Source: Oscillospiraceae bacterium (GTDB lineage Bacteria > Bacillota > Clostridia > Oscillospirales > Oscillospiraceae). Taken from it: 12,475 bases of DNA. The stretch's first letter is position 1. Each line of letters opens with the position of its first letter. The notes beneath the pieces were generated by a model that had not been told where the DNA came from, did not search any database, and saw nothing but the letters and a program-made list of their open reading frames with translations. The stretch covers positions 1 to 12,475 of the forward strand of contig JAIEFH010000309.1 in the NCBI GenBank assembly GCA_029067025.1, in the 5' to 3' direction. Below are positions 5,826 to 12,475 of this stretch, piece after piece. The position numbers and the translations under genes were made by a program.

Positions 5826-6501
5826 TACCATGCCACCTACAGTACTTCTGTTTGTATAATAAAAAGCGTTCTGCCAATTCCTTTTCTTGTTCAAATTTCA
5901 TCCGGCGCATACTATCACCGTTAGCAGCATTTTTAAATGGATTTTTAGGCTGCAAAATATATTTCTCAAAATTTGAAAGTATGTTGATTTCATTTTCATA
6001 GTGCCGCCGAGCTAAAGACTCCAGCGTGTCGGAGGGAAATACTAACGTAGGAAGTACAGAAATCACCTGCCCTGCGTCAACTTTTTCATCAATGTAATGT
6101 AAAGTAACTCCTAATGGGCACATATTATAAATACTCCATTTAAAAGCATCCAGTCCTCGCACGGTAGGAATTACGCCAGGATGCCCATTCAAAATATGCT
6201 TTCCATGTAGACACTGGGGGGACAATATTCCTGCCCCGGTTATTAAATAGAAATCCAGGCCATTATCAATTTCCCAGTCATGGGCAACAGGAACAAAAGG
6301 AATATTAAAGTATCTGCATATTTCTTCGGGATGCGCAGCTTTTACTTGATTTGGGCGGTGCTGGAACAGCACAGTTCGAATAGGACGAGGTTCAAAAGGG
6401 AGGGCATAAACAGTAATGGAGTACCGATGCAAAAGATTCAGGACAATTTGCTCAGTTTTCAGGTGATTTGTATTATAGGTAATGATGCCAAGAGTTTTCA
6501 A
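5809..6501 (-). CDS. Sugar N-formyltransferase-like protein
   Basis: The 230-residue protein has the formyltransferase catalytic set: NGHPG with Asn105 and His107, then PTVRG, and GVTLHYIDEKVDAGQVI with Asp142. The Asn-x-His plus Asp arrangement is shared by Fmt, PurN and sugar N-formyltransferases, all using N10-formyltetrahydrofolate. It lacks the length of Fmt (about 310) and sits directly after a sugar aminotransferase, so it most likely formylates the new C3 amino group, where WbpD would acetylate in classical clusters. It begins with TTG, overlapping the aminotransferase TGA as TTGA. GGAGG seven bases upstream makes this start convincing. The residues after about 175 are charged and helical. 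The gene is AT-rich compared with its flanks (13 G+C in bases 5941-6000 against 38 in 6961-7020), which suggests separate acquisition. PurN-type function is possible but unlikely here. Confidence 0.8.
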   Translation of the reverse strand: MKTLGIITYNTNHLKTEQIVLNLLHRYSITVYALPFEPRPIRTVLFQHRPNQVKAAHPEEICRYFNIPFVPVAHDWEIDNGLDFYLITGAGILSPQCLHGKHILNGHPGVIPTVRGLDAFKWSIYNMCPLGVTLHYIDEKVDAGQVISVLPTLVFPSDTLESLARRHYENEINILSNFEKYILQPKNPFKNAANGDSMRRMKFEQEKELAERFLLYKQKYCRWHGNDNQK

Positions 6502-7628
6502 TTCAGCACCTCCAAAACCGCGTTAATCACCTTCTGCTGCTCTTGCCCCGCTAAATAGGGGTGCATAGGTAGCGAAAATGTCCGGGTACAATAATCATTT
6601 GCGTTGGGGAATGTCTCGTCATAGAATGGTTCATTTTGAAATACTGGTAGCGTGTGCTGGGGTGTGGGATAATAGACCATATTAGGGATACCCGCATCAT
6701 TCAAGTAGGCAATGATCCTGTCCCGCTGCGCCGAATCCTCTGCCAGCAGGACGTACTGGGCATAGGCGGATACGTAGCCCTCCTCCACATGGGGCGTGAC
6801 AAGCTTGCCCGCAAATGACTCGTTATAACGCCGGGCCACGGTCTGCCGTGCAGCCAACTCGTACTCCTCCAGTGCGTTGAGTTTTGGTAGCAAAACAGCC
6901 GCCTGAATGGCATCCAGCCGGGAGTTTATTCCCACCCGGATATTGTCGTACTTGCCCCCTGGCCCTTTCCCATGGACACACAGGGATCGGCACAGCTTGT
7001 CCAGCCCGTCGTCGTCTGTGAAAATAGCTCCACCGTCCCCGTAACAGCCCAGCGGTTTGGCCGGAAAAAAGGAAGTAGTACTGATCTTGCCAAATGAACC
7101 ACAGCGCTTTCCATGGTAAGATGCCCCAAAGCTCTGGGCGGCATCTTCAATCAGGTAAAGACCGTAGGCCTCACAGACAGGTATGATTGCATCATAATCG
7201 CAGGGGTTTCCGAAAATATCCACCGCGACAACAGCCTTCGGCTTCAAGCGCCCTTCCGCCAGCACAGCCTTAACTTGCTGTTCCAGGCTTTCCGCATTGA
7301 GGTTGTAGGTGCGTGAGTCAATATCGCAAAACACAATGGACGCGCCCAACATTTTTGCTGGCTCCACGGACGCCACCATTGTGATATCCGTACAGAACAC
7401 AGCATCTCCTGCCCCAATGCCCAGCGCCATATAGGCCGCTTGCAGTGCATCGGTGCCATTAGCACAGGTGACACAGTGCTTCCGGCCCACGAAGGCGGCC
7501 AACTGTCCTTCCAATTCTTGGACGAAGGGGCCGCCGATGAACTGGGCGGAGTCCAGGACGGACTGGATGTTGGCGTCGATTTCGGATTTCAACATACGGT
7601 ATTGGGTTTGCAAATCGATAAACTGCAT
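6498..7628 (-). CDS. DegT/DnrJ/EryC1/StrS aminotransferase, WbpE/WlbC-like
   Basis: This PLP enzyme would transfer an amino group, usually from glutamate, to the 3-keto-UDP sugar made by the 3-dehydrogenase. The 376-residue length fits the family. Visible marks are FIDLQTQY at the N-terminus, NGTDAL (57-62) for phosphate binding, EDAAQSFGA (161-169) with Asp162 to hold the PLP ring nitrogen, and FFPAKPLGCYGDGGA with the Schiff-base Lys about 191. The HTLPVF stretch near the end is typical of WbpE-like members. The ATG has AGGAG about 9 bases upstream. It lies 21 bases after the methyltransferase stop and overlaps the formyltransferase start by 4 bases. Confidence 0.9.
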   Translation of the reverse strand: MQFIDLQTQYRMLKSEIDANIQSVLDSAQFIGGPFVQELEGQLAAFVGRKHCVTCANGTDALQAAYMALGIGAGDAVFCTDITMVASVEPAKMLGASIVFCDIDSRTYNLNAESLEQQVKAVLAEGRLKPKAVVAVDIFGNPCDYDAIIPVCEAYGLYLIEDAAQSFGASYHGKRCGSFGKISTTSFFPAKPLGCYGDGGAIFTDDDGLDKLCRSLCVHGKGPGGKYDNIRVGINSRLDAIQAAVLLPKLNALEEYELAARQTVARRYNESFAGKLVTPHVEEGYVSAYAQYVLLAEDSAQRDRIIAYLNDAGIPNMVYYPTPQHTLPVFQNEPFYDETFPNANDYCTRTFSLPMHPYLAGQEQQKVINAVLEVLN

Positions 7629-7649
7629 GACAGGTACTCCTTCAAAGGC

Positions 7650-8120
7650 TTACAGTTTTTCACCCCATATATAGTATAGGCAGTTTGTCTGGCTCAGCAT
7701 AGCGACAGAAATCTTGAAAATGCGCATAACTTGGCTATACCGTGCCTGTACCTCTTGTTCATTTTCAAAATATCTTACATGATAGGGGTCATTAAAATTT
7801 GGAACTGACAGCAGCATTTTGGTGCCGGGGCGAATTCGATTGAGTAGTTCTAAGTCTTTTTGTATATGCTCCAAAACTTCAAAGCAAATTATTAGGTCAT
7901 AATCTTGATTAAGCAGCTCGGTCTGGAACGCATCCGCCACGAAAAAACAATCTGTATGTTTGGGGTTATTTCCCTTTGCCAGCAAGACGCCCTCCGCTGC
8001 GTAGTCAAATCCTGTGTAATTGGAAAACCCGTAATCAAAAAGCATATTGGCAAACTGTCCGGCCCCGCAGCCGATTTCCAAAATCTGCGTTTCCCGGTTT
8101 AGATCTTTTAGATGGGACAT
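7650..8120 (-). CDS. SAM-dependent methyltransferase core, probably the downstream piece of a split fusion gene
   Basis: Class I methyltransferase motifs are clear: ILEIGCGAGQF (13-23, motif I), GFDY (37-40), VADAF (61-65) and FEVLEH (80-85), followed by LLSVPNFNDPYHVRYF. I give the ATG at 8120 as a nominal start, yielding 156 residues, but it has no ribosome site and leaves almost nothing before motif I. The reading frame continues upstream through GCG GTT CTG to a TAG (8132-8130), which is also the stop of the preceding glycosyltransferase gene. The last residues of that gene look like the missing N-terminus of this methyltransferase (see the split finding). It may be made by TAG readthrough, by weak reinitiation, or not at all. 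The substrate could be the sugar assembled by this gene run; that is inference. Confidence 0.75.
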   Translation of the reverse strand: MSHLKDLNRETQILEIGCGAGQFANMLFDYGFSNYTGFDYAAEGVLLAKGNNPKHTDCFFVADAFQTELLNQDYDLIICFEVLEHIQKDLELLNRIRPGTKMLLSVPNFNDPYHVRYFENEQEVQARYSQVMRIFKISVAMLSQTNCLYYIWGEKL

Positions 8121-8129
8121 CGCAACCAG

Positions 8130-9947
8130 CTAGGATTGGTAATAAAAGCTCTGTTTGTAGTGCTGATGATAATTACCTCCGGCGCCGCCGGTTTTATAAG
8201 CGGTGTCGTAAACTGAGCTGGATATTTCCAACAATGGCGATGAGGTGCCACTCACAGCCATATCCAACGCCTGAGACAACTGTTCTGTGAGAACTTTTCG
8301 TTCAAATCTCTCGATCACTGGTGAATGAAGCAGCTCCGGCGCAGTGTCATTCAGCCACTTTTTGTACTCCCGCATAATCATTGCCTTGATCCTGGGGATC
8401 TGCGTGCTCAAGAAAGCCTCTCCGTGCCCGCTTTCCCGGAGCACCCGATCCACCGCACTGTCCTTGGGTGCCAGAGCCAGAATAGGCCGCCCGCTACGCA
8501 GATACTCAAAAAATTTCCCGGTATAGACAGGTTTAAACTTTGCTTCATCGCCTACCAACAGCAGCAGCAGGTCAGCGTCCACATTTGCCTGGAGCGCCTG
8601 AGCATGAGAGAGATAGCCGGTATGGTCAATAATCTGTGCTAAGCCATACTGTTTGGCGGTTTCAAGATTGCCCTGCTCTGCCACTCCGACGATGCGGAAC
8701 CGGACATTTGACAATTCGATTTTCTTCTCGTCCCGCAGCTGCTGCAGCGCCTTTAGCACGGGCGTAATACTTCTTTGTTGGGTATATAAAAGCCCGCTAT
8801 AGTTGATCGTAAATTTGTCTGTTCTGCTATGCGGTATTTGCAGGGCGGCAAAATCCGCCTCATCATAGCCGTTTGTAATGCTTGCGAGCCTATCCTGGCT
8901 CAGACCAAAATGTTCTTGGTAGGCATCAATCAGGCTTTCCTCGATCGTCAGGCTGCGATCCGCCCCGTGGAGCAAGATCGATTCCAATTCGAATACGAGC
9001 CGGTGGCCGATATCCGACGGGTCATAGGCGGGGCCATAGGGATTGAACGTCCAGGGGTCACGATAGTCTGCAACCCAGGGGATGCCATATTTTTGCTTCA
9101 GGTAAAAACCAACCAGATGGGCGCTGCTGGGGCCAGAGGTGGTATAGATTACCTGGAAATCATCCAAGTCCATGGTTGCTTCGATGTGCTGGACAACGTC
9201 ATATGCCCAGGACAATGCGCTACAGGGGAAGGTGAGCAGCTGTATGACACCTTCTTTGGTGTTGGAGAGCTGAGTAAAAATCTTATCAGCCTCTGGGCTG
9301 TAGCGCAGGATACTCCGAAGGAAATCCAACAGTGCCTGTACCCGGTTTCCGTCCAGCGCTGTCACTCTGCCCGTGCTAATTCCATCTGGGATGCGCGCGA
9401 CCGTCATCCCCTCTGGGATCTCCTTGAGTTGGCTCTCATCGGAGAATTTCCAGCCGTTGGGAGGGCAGTCAGTGGAGACCACTGTGGGCTCCCAGCCAAA
9501 CAGGGGCAGATATTTCGCAAATTTGATGGATCGAAACACACCAGAGCCAGATAGGGGCGGGAAATAATAGGCCACCATCAATACCCGCCCGCCCTTCTGC
9601 TCCTCTAACTTCTGGCGCAGAGAGGAAATGTCATCCATCAATTCTTCGTTATCCGTATGTCGGCAGCAGCGTTCCAGCATCTCCTGTGATTTTCTATTTT
9701 TGCCAAGATATGCATAGGTTTCGGCCAGATTATACAAAATCTCGGTATCATCAGGCTGTTGTTCCAACGCAGCTTCAAAAAATGTGGCAGCGTCCTTGAA
9801 TTGGCCGCAGCAAAAGCAGACCACGCCAGTTAGATTTTGAACCTGCCACTGCTGACGTTTTTCCTGGGGCAGGGCTTCGATAAAGTCCAGTGCCTCCGAC
9901 AATTTGCCTGCCGAGATCAGGCTCTCTAACAGTTTGATCGACTCCAT
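8130..9947 (-). CDS. TPR-glycosyltransferase (GT4-like), C-terminus reaching into a methyltransferase domain
   Basis: The 605-residue reading starts at the ATG at 9947, eight bases after GGAGGA; the ATG at 9953 is only two bases from it. Residues 1-115 are helical with TPR character (FKDAATFFEAALEQQPDDTE, then ILYNLAETYAYLGKN). From about 120 comes a GT-B glycosyltransferase: VLMVAYYFPPLSGSGVFR (a donor-domain loop seen in group 1 enzymes), YTTSGPSSAHLVG, PWVADYRDPWT, and FFEYLRSGRPILAL near 479-492, where the Glu matches the GT4 nucleotide-sugar-binding glutamate. Residues about 578-605 (YDTAYKTGGAGGNYHQHY, then KQSFYYQS) do not belong to a GT4 fold and match the N-terminus of a methyltransferase family. 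The gene ends in TAG, in frame with the methyltransferase that follows. It should transfer the sugar made here to flagellin or extend it. Confidence 0.85.
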   Translation of the reverse strand: MESIKLLESLISAGKLSEALDFIEALPQEKRQQWQVQNLTGVVCFCCGQFKDAATFFEAALEQQPDDTEILYNLAETYAYLGKNRKSQEMLERCCRHTDNEELMDDISSLRQKLEEQKGGRVLMVAYYFPPLSGSGVFRSIKFAKYLPLFGWEPTVVSTDCPPNGWKFSDESQLKEIPEGMTVARIPDGISTGRVTALDGNRVQALLDFLRSILRYSPEADKIFTQLSNTKEGVIQLLTFPCSALSWAYDVVQHIEATMDLDDFQVIYTTSGPSSAHLVGFYLKQKYGIPWVADYRDPWTFNPYGPAYDPSDIGHRLVFELESILLHGADRSLTIEESLIDAYQEHFGLSQDRLASITNGYDEADFAALQIPHSRTDKFTINYSGLLYTQQRSITPVLKALQQLRDEKKIELSNVRFRIVGVAEQGNLETAKQYGLAQIIDHTGYLSHAQALQANVDADLLLLLVGDEAKFKPVYTGKFFEYLRSGRPILALAPKDSAVDRVLRESGHGEAFLSTQIPRIKAMIMREYKKWLNDTAPELLHSPVIERFERKVLTEQLSQALDMAVSGTSSPLLEISSSVYDTAYKTGGAGGNYHQHYKQSFYYQS

Positions 9948-9981
9948 ATCCATGCTCCTCCAAACTTGCGGTTTGTGCCTA

Positions 9982-12129
9982 TTATTGCGGGAGTCCTCCA
10001 ACCACAGGAGGTTCAAACCCCTCAATCAAATATGCGACCTTTTGATATGCTTCACTTTGTTTCAATGCTGTCACCGCCGGATCATCAGGCATAAACCGCG
10101 ACAGTATTGCTCGGATCTGCTCCGCCATGGTGCGCAGTTCGTCAGAGGGGTTCTTCAATTCCGAAGTGTGTTCCAGCAGAAATTCCACCATGCTTTTCGC
10201 GCTCTCGCAAACGGCCAAGCCTTCCCTCAGCAGGCGCACATAGCCCGCTGTATCTCCCGTATCCAGCGCCTCGAACGCCTGGGTGCAGTACCAGCCAAAA
10301 CGGTGCAGGGGAGGCAGCAGAAACAGGTTTTCCCGGTTCAAAACCTCTTTGGCATAACACACCGGAAGATACGCTTTTTCCACCCGGGCAAAGGCCCGGG
10401 ACAACAGCAGGCCGGTTTCTTCGTCAATTTCCTTCCAGGGACACAGCTTCAATGCACTCAGGCACAGCCCCCGGATCCAGCCCAATTCCTGTATGCTGTC
10501 GGGAATTTCCGCTTCGTCCGCCTGCCGCACCAGGTGATACAGTTCGTCCTTTTCACGGGCAATGTCTGCGGATAGAATGTCCATCTGCTCTATGGTCAGC
10601 GGACGGTTCTGGAGCGGGAAGCGCACACCGCGCCGCAGCGCGTGGGCCAAAACGTGGCCGGGCAGCCGTTCCAGCTTCTCTGCCTTGCCCAGCAGGGCCT
10701 CCAGCGTGGGAGCCTCCTCAGTTTCCAACATTTCCGCGGCAATTCCCAGCTCACACTTGTCCGCCAGGGGCCGGAATGTGGCGTAGGCGTGGCGCACCAC
10801 GTCCGTCTCCGTCTCCTCGGAGCGGATAAATTCTCCCTCAAACATCTCCGCGCCCACCTGGATGAACTTGGCCCGGCGCGCATCCGCTTGCTCCTGGGTG
10901 GGGGAGGGCTGGCCGATCTCCTCCCGAAGCCGCAGCAGGAGCGGGGCCGTGTCTAAACTGTAGTGGCTGTGTATATTGCACAGGTTGCGCACACAGTCTC
11001 CTACCTGCTTGGCGTTCATCTGATGGCCGCTGAGGGTCTCCATGAGCCGCAGGCATTTTTCCGGCTGCTTCTCATGGAGATACCCGGAGGCCAGCACCGT
11101 GGCTACGCTGAGCTTGCTGTGGGCGTTTGTCTTGTACAGCGTGCTGGCCAGCAAGTCAGCCCGATCAAAATTCCCGGCGTGGTAGTCCTCTACGCCCTGG
11201 AGGTATTTCTCCCCCCAGTAAATGCTTTTAGCATAGTCATCCTTATTCCAGTAAGCTCCAAAGGCATAATAGGCAATCTCGACCCGGACAAAGATGGACT
11301 TTGAAAATTTATCTTCCGCTGCTTGAAGCCACTCCTCCAACTCCGGCAGATTTTTCACAATGGCATAGCGTACCGCGTAGCGGTAGATCACCGGGCCGAA
11401 CAGCTCCCACTGGGACCATTTTTCGTCTACCCCCGCCATGGCCCGGCGCAGATAGTCCTCCTGCTCCGGCAGGCCGTCGCCGGATTCAATGCATTGGGTC
11501 AGGATGATCAGATTATCCGGGTCCTGCTTCAACTGCTCCCGCAGCAGCTTCATATTCCGCTCCTGCTTTTCCTTCTGTTTTGCCGGGTCCTGGTATGCGT
11601 ATCCGTCGTGGTGGAACAGGGCGTTCCGGATCATCATCGTGCGCAGATCACCCGCATAGGGCCAATGCTCATGAATAGTCCCCTCATACCGGACGCCCGT
11701 GGACATACGCAGCAGACGCACCGCCAGGAAATCGGAGTAGCCCCCCTCCTCGTCCAGCTGCGGCGTACTGTAGTTGCGGATGATGACCGAGGCAAAGTCA
11801 AACTGCTTGTCCGTGGTCAGGAATGCTACAAACCCCTCGATATTGGGGTCCACCCACTCGTCGCAGTCGATGGTCATGTACCATTCACCGGAGCAGCGCT
11901 CCATCACCGCGTTGCGGGCGGCGGCAAAGTCGTTGATCCACGGGAAATCAAACACAATGTCGGCGTACCGCTCCGCCACATCGCGGCTCCCGTCTGTGGC
12001 CCCGGTGTCGGCCATCACCACCTCGCAGGGGAGAGCGTCCCGCAGGGGCTGAAGGGACTTCAAGCAGCGTTCCAGACAACGGATCTCGTTCTTAAAAATG
12101 ATGCCGATGGACAACAGGGGCTTTTTCAT
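9982..12129 (-). CDS. GT2 glycosyltransferase with long helical C-terminal region, likely flagellin glycosyltransferase
   Basis: I start at the ATG at 12129 because GGAGAGGAA lies just upstream and the family sequence begins at once: KKPLLSIGIIFKNEIRCLER. That gives 715 residues. The GT2 domain (about 1-240) has MADTGATDGS (39-48), the WINDFAAARN block (64-73) and the metal-binding DCDEW (88-92). The last resembles the DxDE motif of SunS-like and flagellar GT2 enzymes, in which the catalytic domain is followed by TPR-like helices. From about 240 to the end the protein is almost all helical, with pairs such as DNLIILTQCIESGDG and YAKSIYWGEKYLQGVEDY that look TPR-like; these probably recognise the acceptor protein. 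It is the first gene after flagellin, about 155 bases away, and is followed after 34 bases by the next glycosyltransferase. Its family is clear; flagellin as acceptor is inferred from position. Confidence 0.85.
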   Translation of the reverse strand: MKKPLLSIGIIFKNEIRCLERCLKSLQPLRDALPCEVVMADTGATDGSRDVAERYADIVFDFPWINDFAAARNAVMERCSGEWYMTIDCDEWVDPNIEGFVAFLTTDKQFDFASVIIRNYSTPQLDEEGGYSDFLAVRLLRMSTGVRYEGTIHEHWPYAGDLRTMMIRNALFHHDGYAYQDPAKQKEKQERNMKLLREQLKQDPDNLIILTQCIESGDGLPEQEDYLRRAMAGVDEKWSQWELFGPVIYRYAVRYAIVKNLPELEEWLQAAEDKFSKSIFVRVEIAYYAFGAYWNKDDYAKSIYWGEKYLQGVEDYHAGNFDRADLLASTLYKTNAHSKLSVATVLASGYLHEKQPEKCLRLMETLSGHQMNAKQVGDCVRNLCNIHSHYSLDTAPLLLRLREEIGQPSPTQEQADARRAKFIQVGAEMFEGEFIRSEETETDVVRHAYATFRPLADKCELGIAAEMLETEEAPTLEALLGKAEKLERLPGHVLAHALRRGVRFPLQNRPLTIEQMDILSADIAREKDELYHLVRQADEAEIPDSIQELGWIRGLCLSALKLCPWKEIDEETGLLLSRAFARVEKAYLPVCYAKEVLNRENLFLLPPLHRFGWYCTQAFEALDTGDTAGYVRLLREGLAVCESAKSMVEFLLEHTSELKNPSDELRTMAEQIRAILSRFMPDDPAVTALKQSEAYQKVAYLIEGFEPPVVGGLPQ

Positions 12130-12150
12130 CGCGTTCCTCTCCTTTTCGCT

Positions 12151-12200
12151 GGGGCATATGGGAAAGCCGCCGGGAGGGCGGCAGTTTTCCCACAAGCCCC
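12151..12200. promoter_or_regulatory. Long GC-rich leader hairpin upstream of the GT2 gene
   Basis: GGGGC (12151-12155), ATGGGAAA (12158-12165) and GCCGCC (12166-12171) pair with GGCGGC (12177-12182), TTTCCCAC (12186-12193) and GCCCC (12196-12200). There are two small internal loops and a 5-base apex loop, about 19 pairs in all. On the minus strand it ends about 21 bases before the GT2 start codon. No T tract follows, so it looks like an RNA stability, processing or translation element rather than a terminator. Confidence 0.6.
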
Positions 12201-12204
12201 ATCA

Positions 12205-12236
12205 TAGAAAGGGGGGCGGGCTTGCGCCCGCCCCCC
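12205..12236 (-). terminator. Terminator of the flagellin gene
   Basis: An 11-base perfect G/C stem (12211-12221 with 12226-12236) with a TTGC apex lies about 47 bases after the flagellin stop. On the minus strand it is followed by TTTCT only, a short T run, so some readthrough into the glycosyltransferase gene is likely. Confidence 0.65.
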
Positions 12237-12283
12237 GCTGTTGGGTCTATGCGGTTTTGCCAAAAACTGCGTCAGTGTGGGGA

Positions 12284-12475
12284 TTAGCCCAGCAGCTGCA
12301 GCACACCCTGGGGAACCTGGTTGGCCTGGGCCAGCATGGCCTGGGCGGACTGGATCAGGATGTTGTTCTTGGTGTAGGCCATCATTTCCTCGGCGATATC
12401 CACGTCGCGGATGGTGGACTCGGCGTCCTGGATGTTCTCGGTCATGACGGACAGGTTGTTGATGGTGTGGTCCAG
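12284..12475 (-). CDS. Flagellin, C-terminal part (runs off the right edge)
   Basis: Sixty-three C-terminal residues and TAA are visible. They form the flagellin D1/D0 C-terminal helix: NLSVMTENIQDAESTIRDVD, then IAEEMMAYTKNNILIQSAQA and MLAQANQVPQGVLQLLG, almost textbook for Hag/FliC. This part assembles the inner core of the filament and interacts with the secretion chaperone. The surface-exposed middle domain, where O-linked glycans attach, lies outside the window. The gene is co-directional with, and directly upstream of, the glycosyltransferase and sugar pathway genes, which is the main reason to link those genes to flagellin glycosylation. The family call is essentially certain; the gene name (hag or fliC) cannot be chosen. 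Confidence 0.95.
   Translation of the reverse strand: MDHTINNLSVMTENIQDAESTIRDVDIAEEMMAYTKNNILIQSAQAMLAQANQVPQGVLQLLG

Noticed and set aside
8829..10575. Other plus-strand frames opposite the two glycosyltransferase genes
   Set aside because: They are shadows of well-supported minus-strand genes, with no recognisable motifs.
11323..12207. Plus-strand open frame of about 294 codons
   Set aside because: It is antisense to the GT2 catalytic domain in GC-rich DNA, where stop codons are rare on the opposite strand. It also runs through both leader hairpins.
1..12475. CRISPR array, rRNA, complete insertion sequence or riboswitch
   Set aside because: I saw no regularly spaced repeats, rRNA sequence, transposase with terminal inverted repeats, or known riboswitch core on reading through both strands.

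Overview
The window looks like chromosomal DNA of a motile, mid-GC Clostridia-type Firmicute, possibly an Oscillospiraceae or Lachnospiraceae gut relative. The clues are strong AGGAGG-type ribosome binding sites, GTG and TTG starts, a Gram-positive-type flagellin C-terminus and a TetR regulator with Firmicute-like sequence. The genus is not identifiable by eye. Every convincing gene is on the minus strand, so the biological reading order runs from the right end to the left end.

Right part (12475 down to 2302): the C-terminus of a flagellin is followed by two GC-rich hairpins and then a tightly packed run of genes. In transcription order these are: a GT2 glycosyltransferase with a long helical C-terminal part; a TPR plus GT4-like glycosyltransferase; a SAM methyltransferase core separated from it by one in-frame TAG codon; a DegT/DnrJ (WbpE-like) sugar aminotransferase; an N10-formyl-THF-type formyltransferase; a WbpA-like UDP-sugar 6-dehydrogenase; a WecB/WbpI-like 2-epimerase; and a WbpB/WlbA-like Gfo/Idh/MocA 3-dehydrogenase. 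Together these match a UDP-2,3-diamino-uronic acid pathway in which formyl transfer appears to replace the usual WbpD acetyl transfer. The likely end product is a UDP-2-acetamido-3-formamido hexuronic acid. With a flagellin upstream and two glycosyltransferases in the same run, the simplest model is a flagellin glycosylation island.

Middle (about 2300 to 1580): no intact gene. It holds a strong terminator hairpin, a pair of 8-bp direct repeats, the 3' half of a tRNA-Val(GAC) with no 5' half (an attachment-site-like scar), a recombinase-like decayed reading frame and its terminator.

Left part (about 1577 to 1): an intact gene with degenerate sigma-70 features joined to an unrecognised N-terminal domain, with its own promoter and a near-perfect hairpin terminator that is a diverged copy of the sequence abutting the tRNA scar. 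Then comes about 250 bp of decayed DNA. Last is the AT-rich start of a TetR-family regulator with a consensus promoter and an inverted repeat shared with a divergent promoter that no longer drives a recognisable gene.

Three points deserve most attention: the formyltransferase-for-acetyltransferase swap, the TAG codon inside what looks like one GT-methyltransferase fusion protein, and the tRNA half-site and repeats marking the left boundary of the island.
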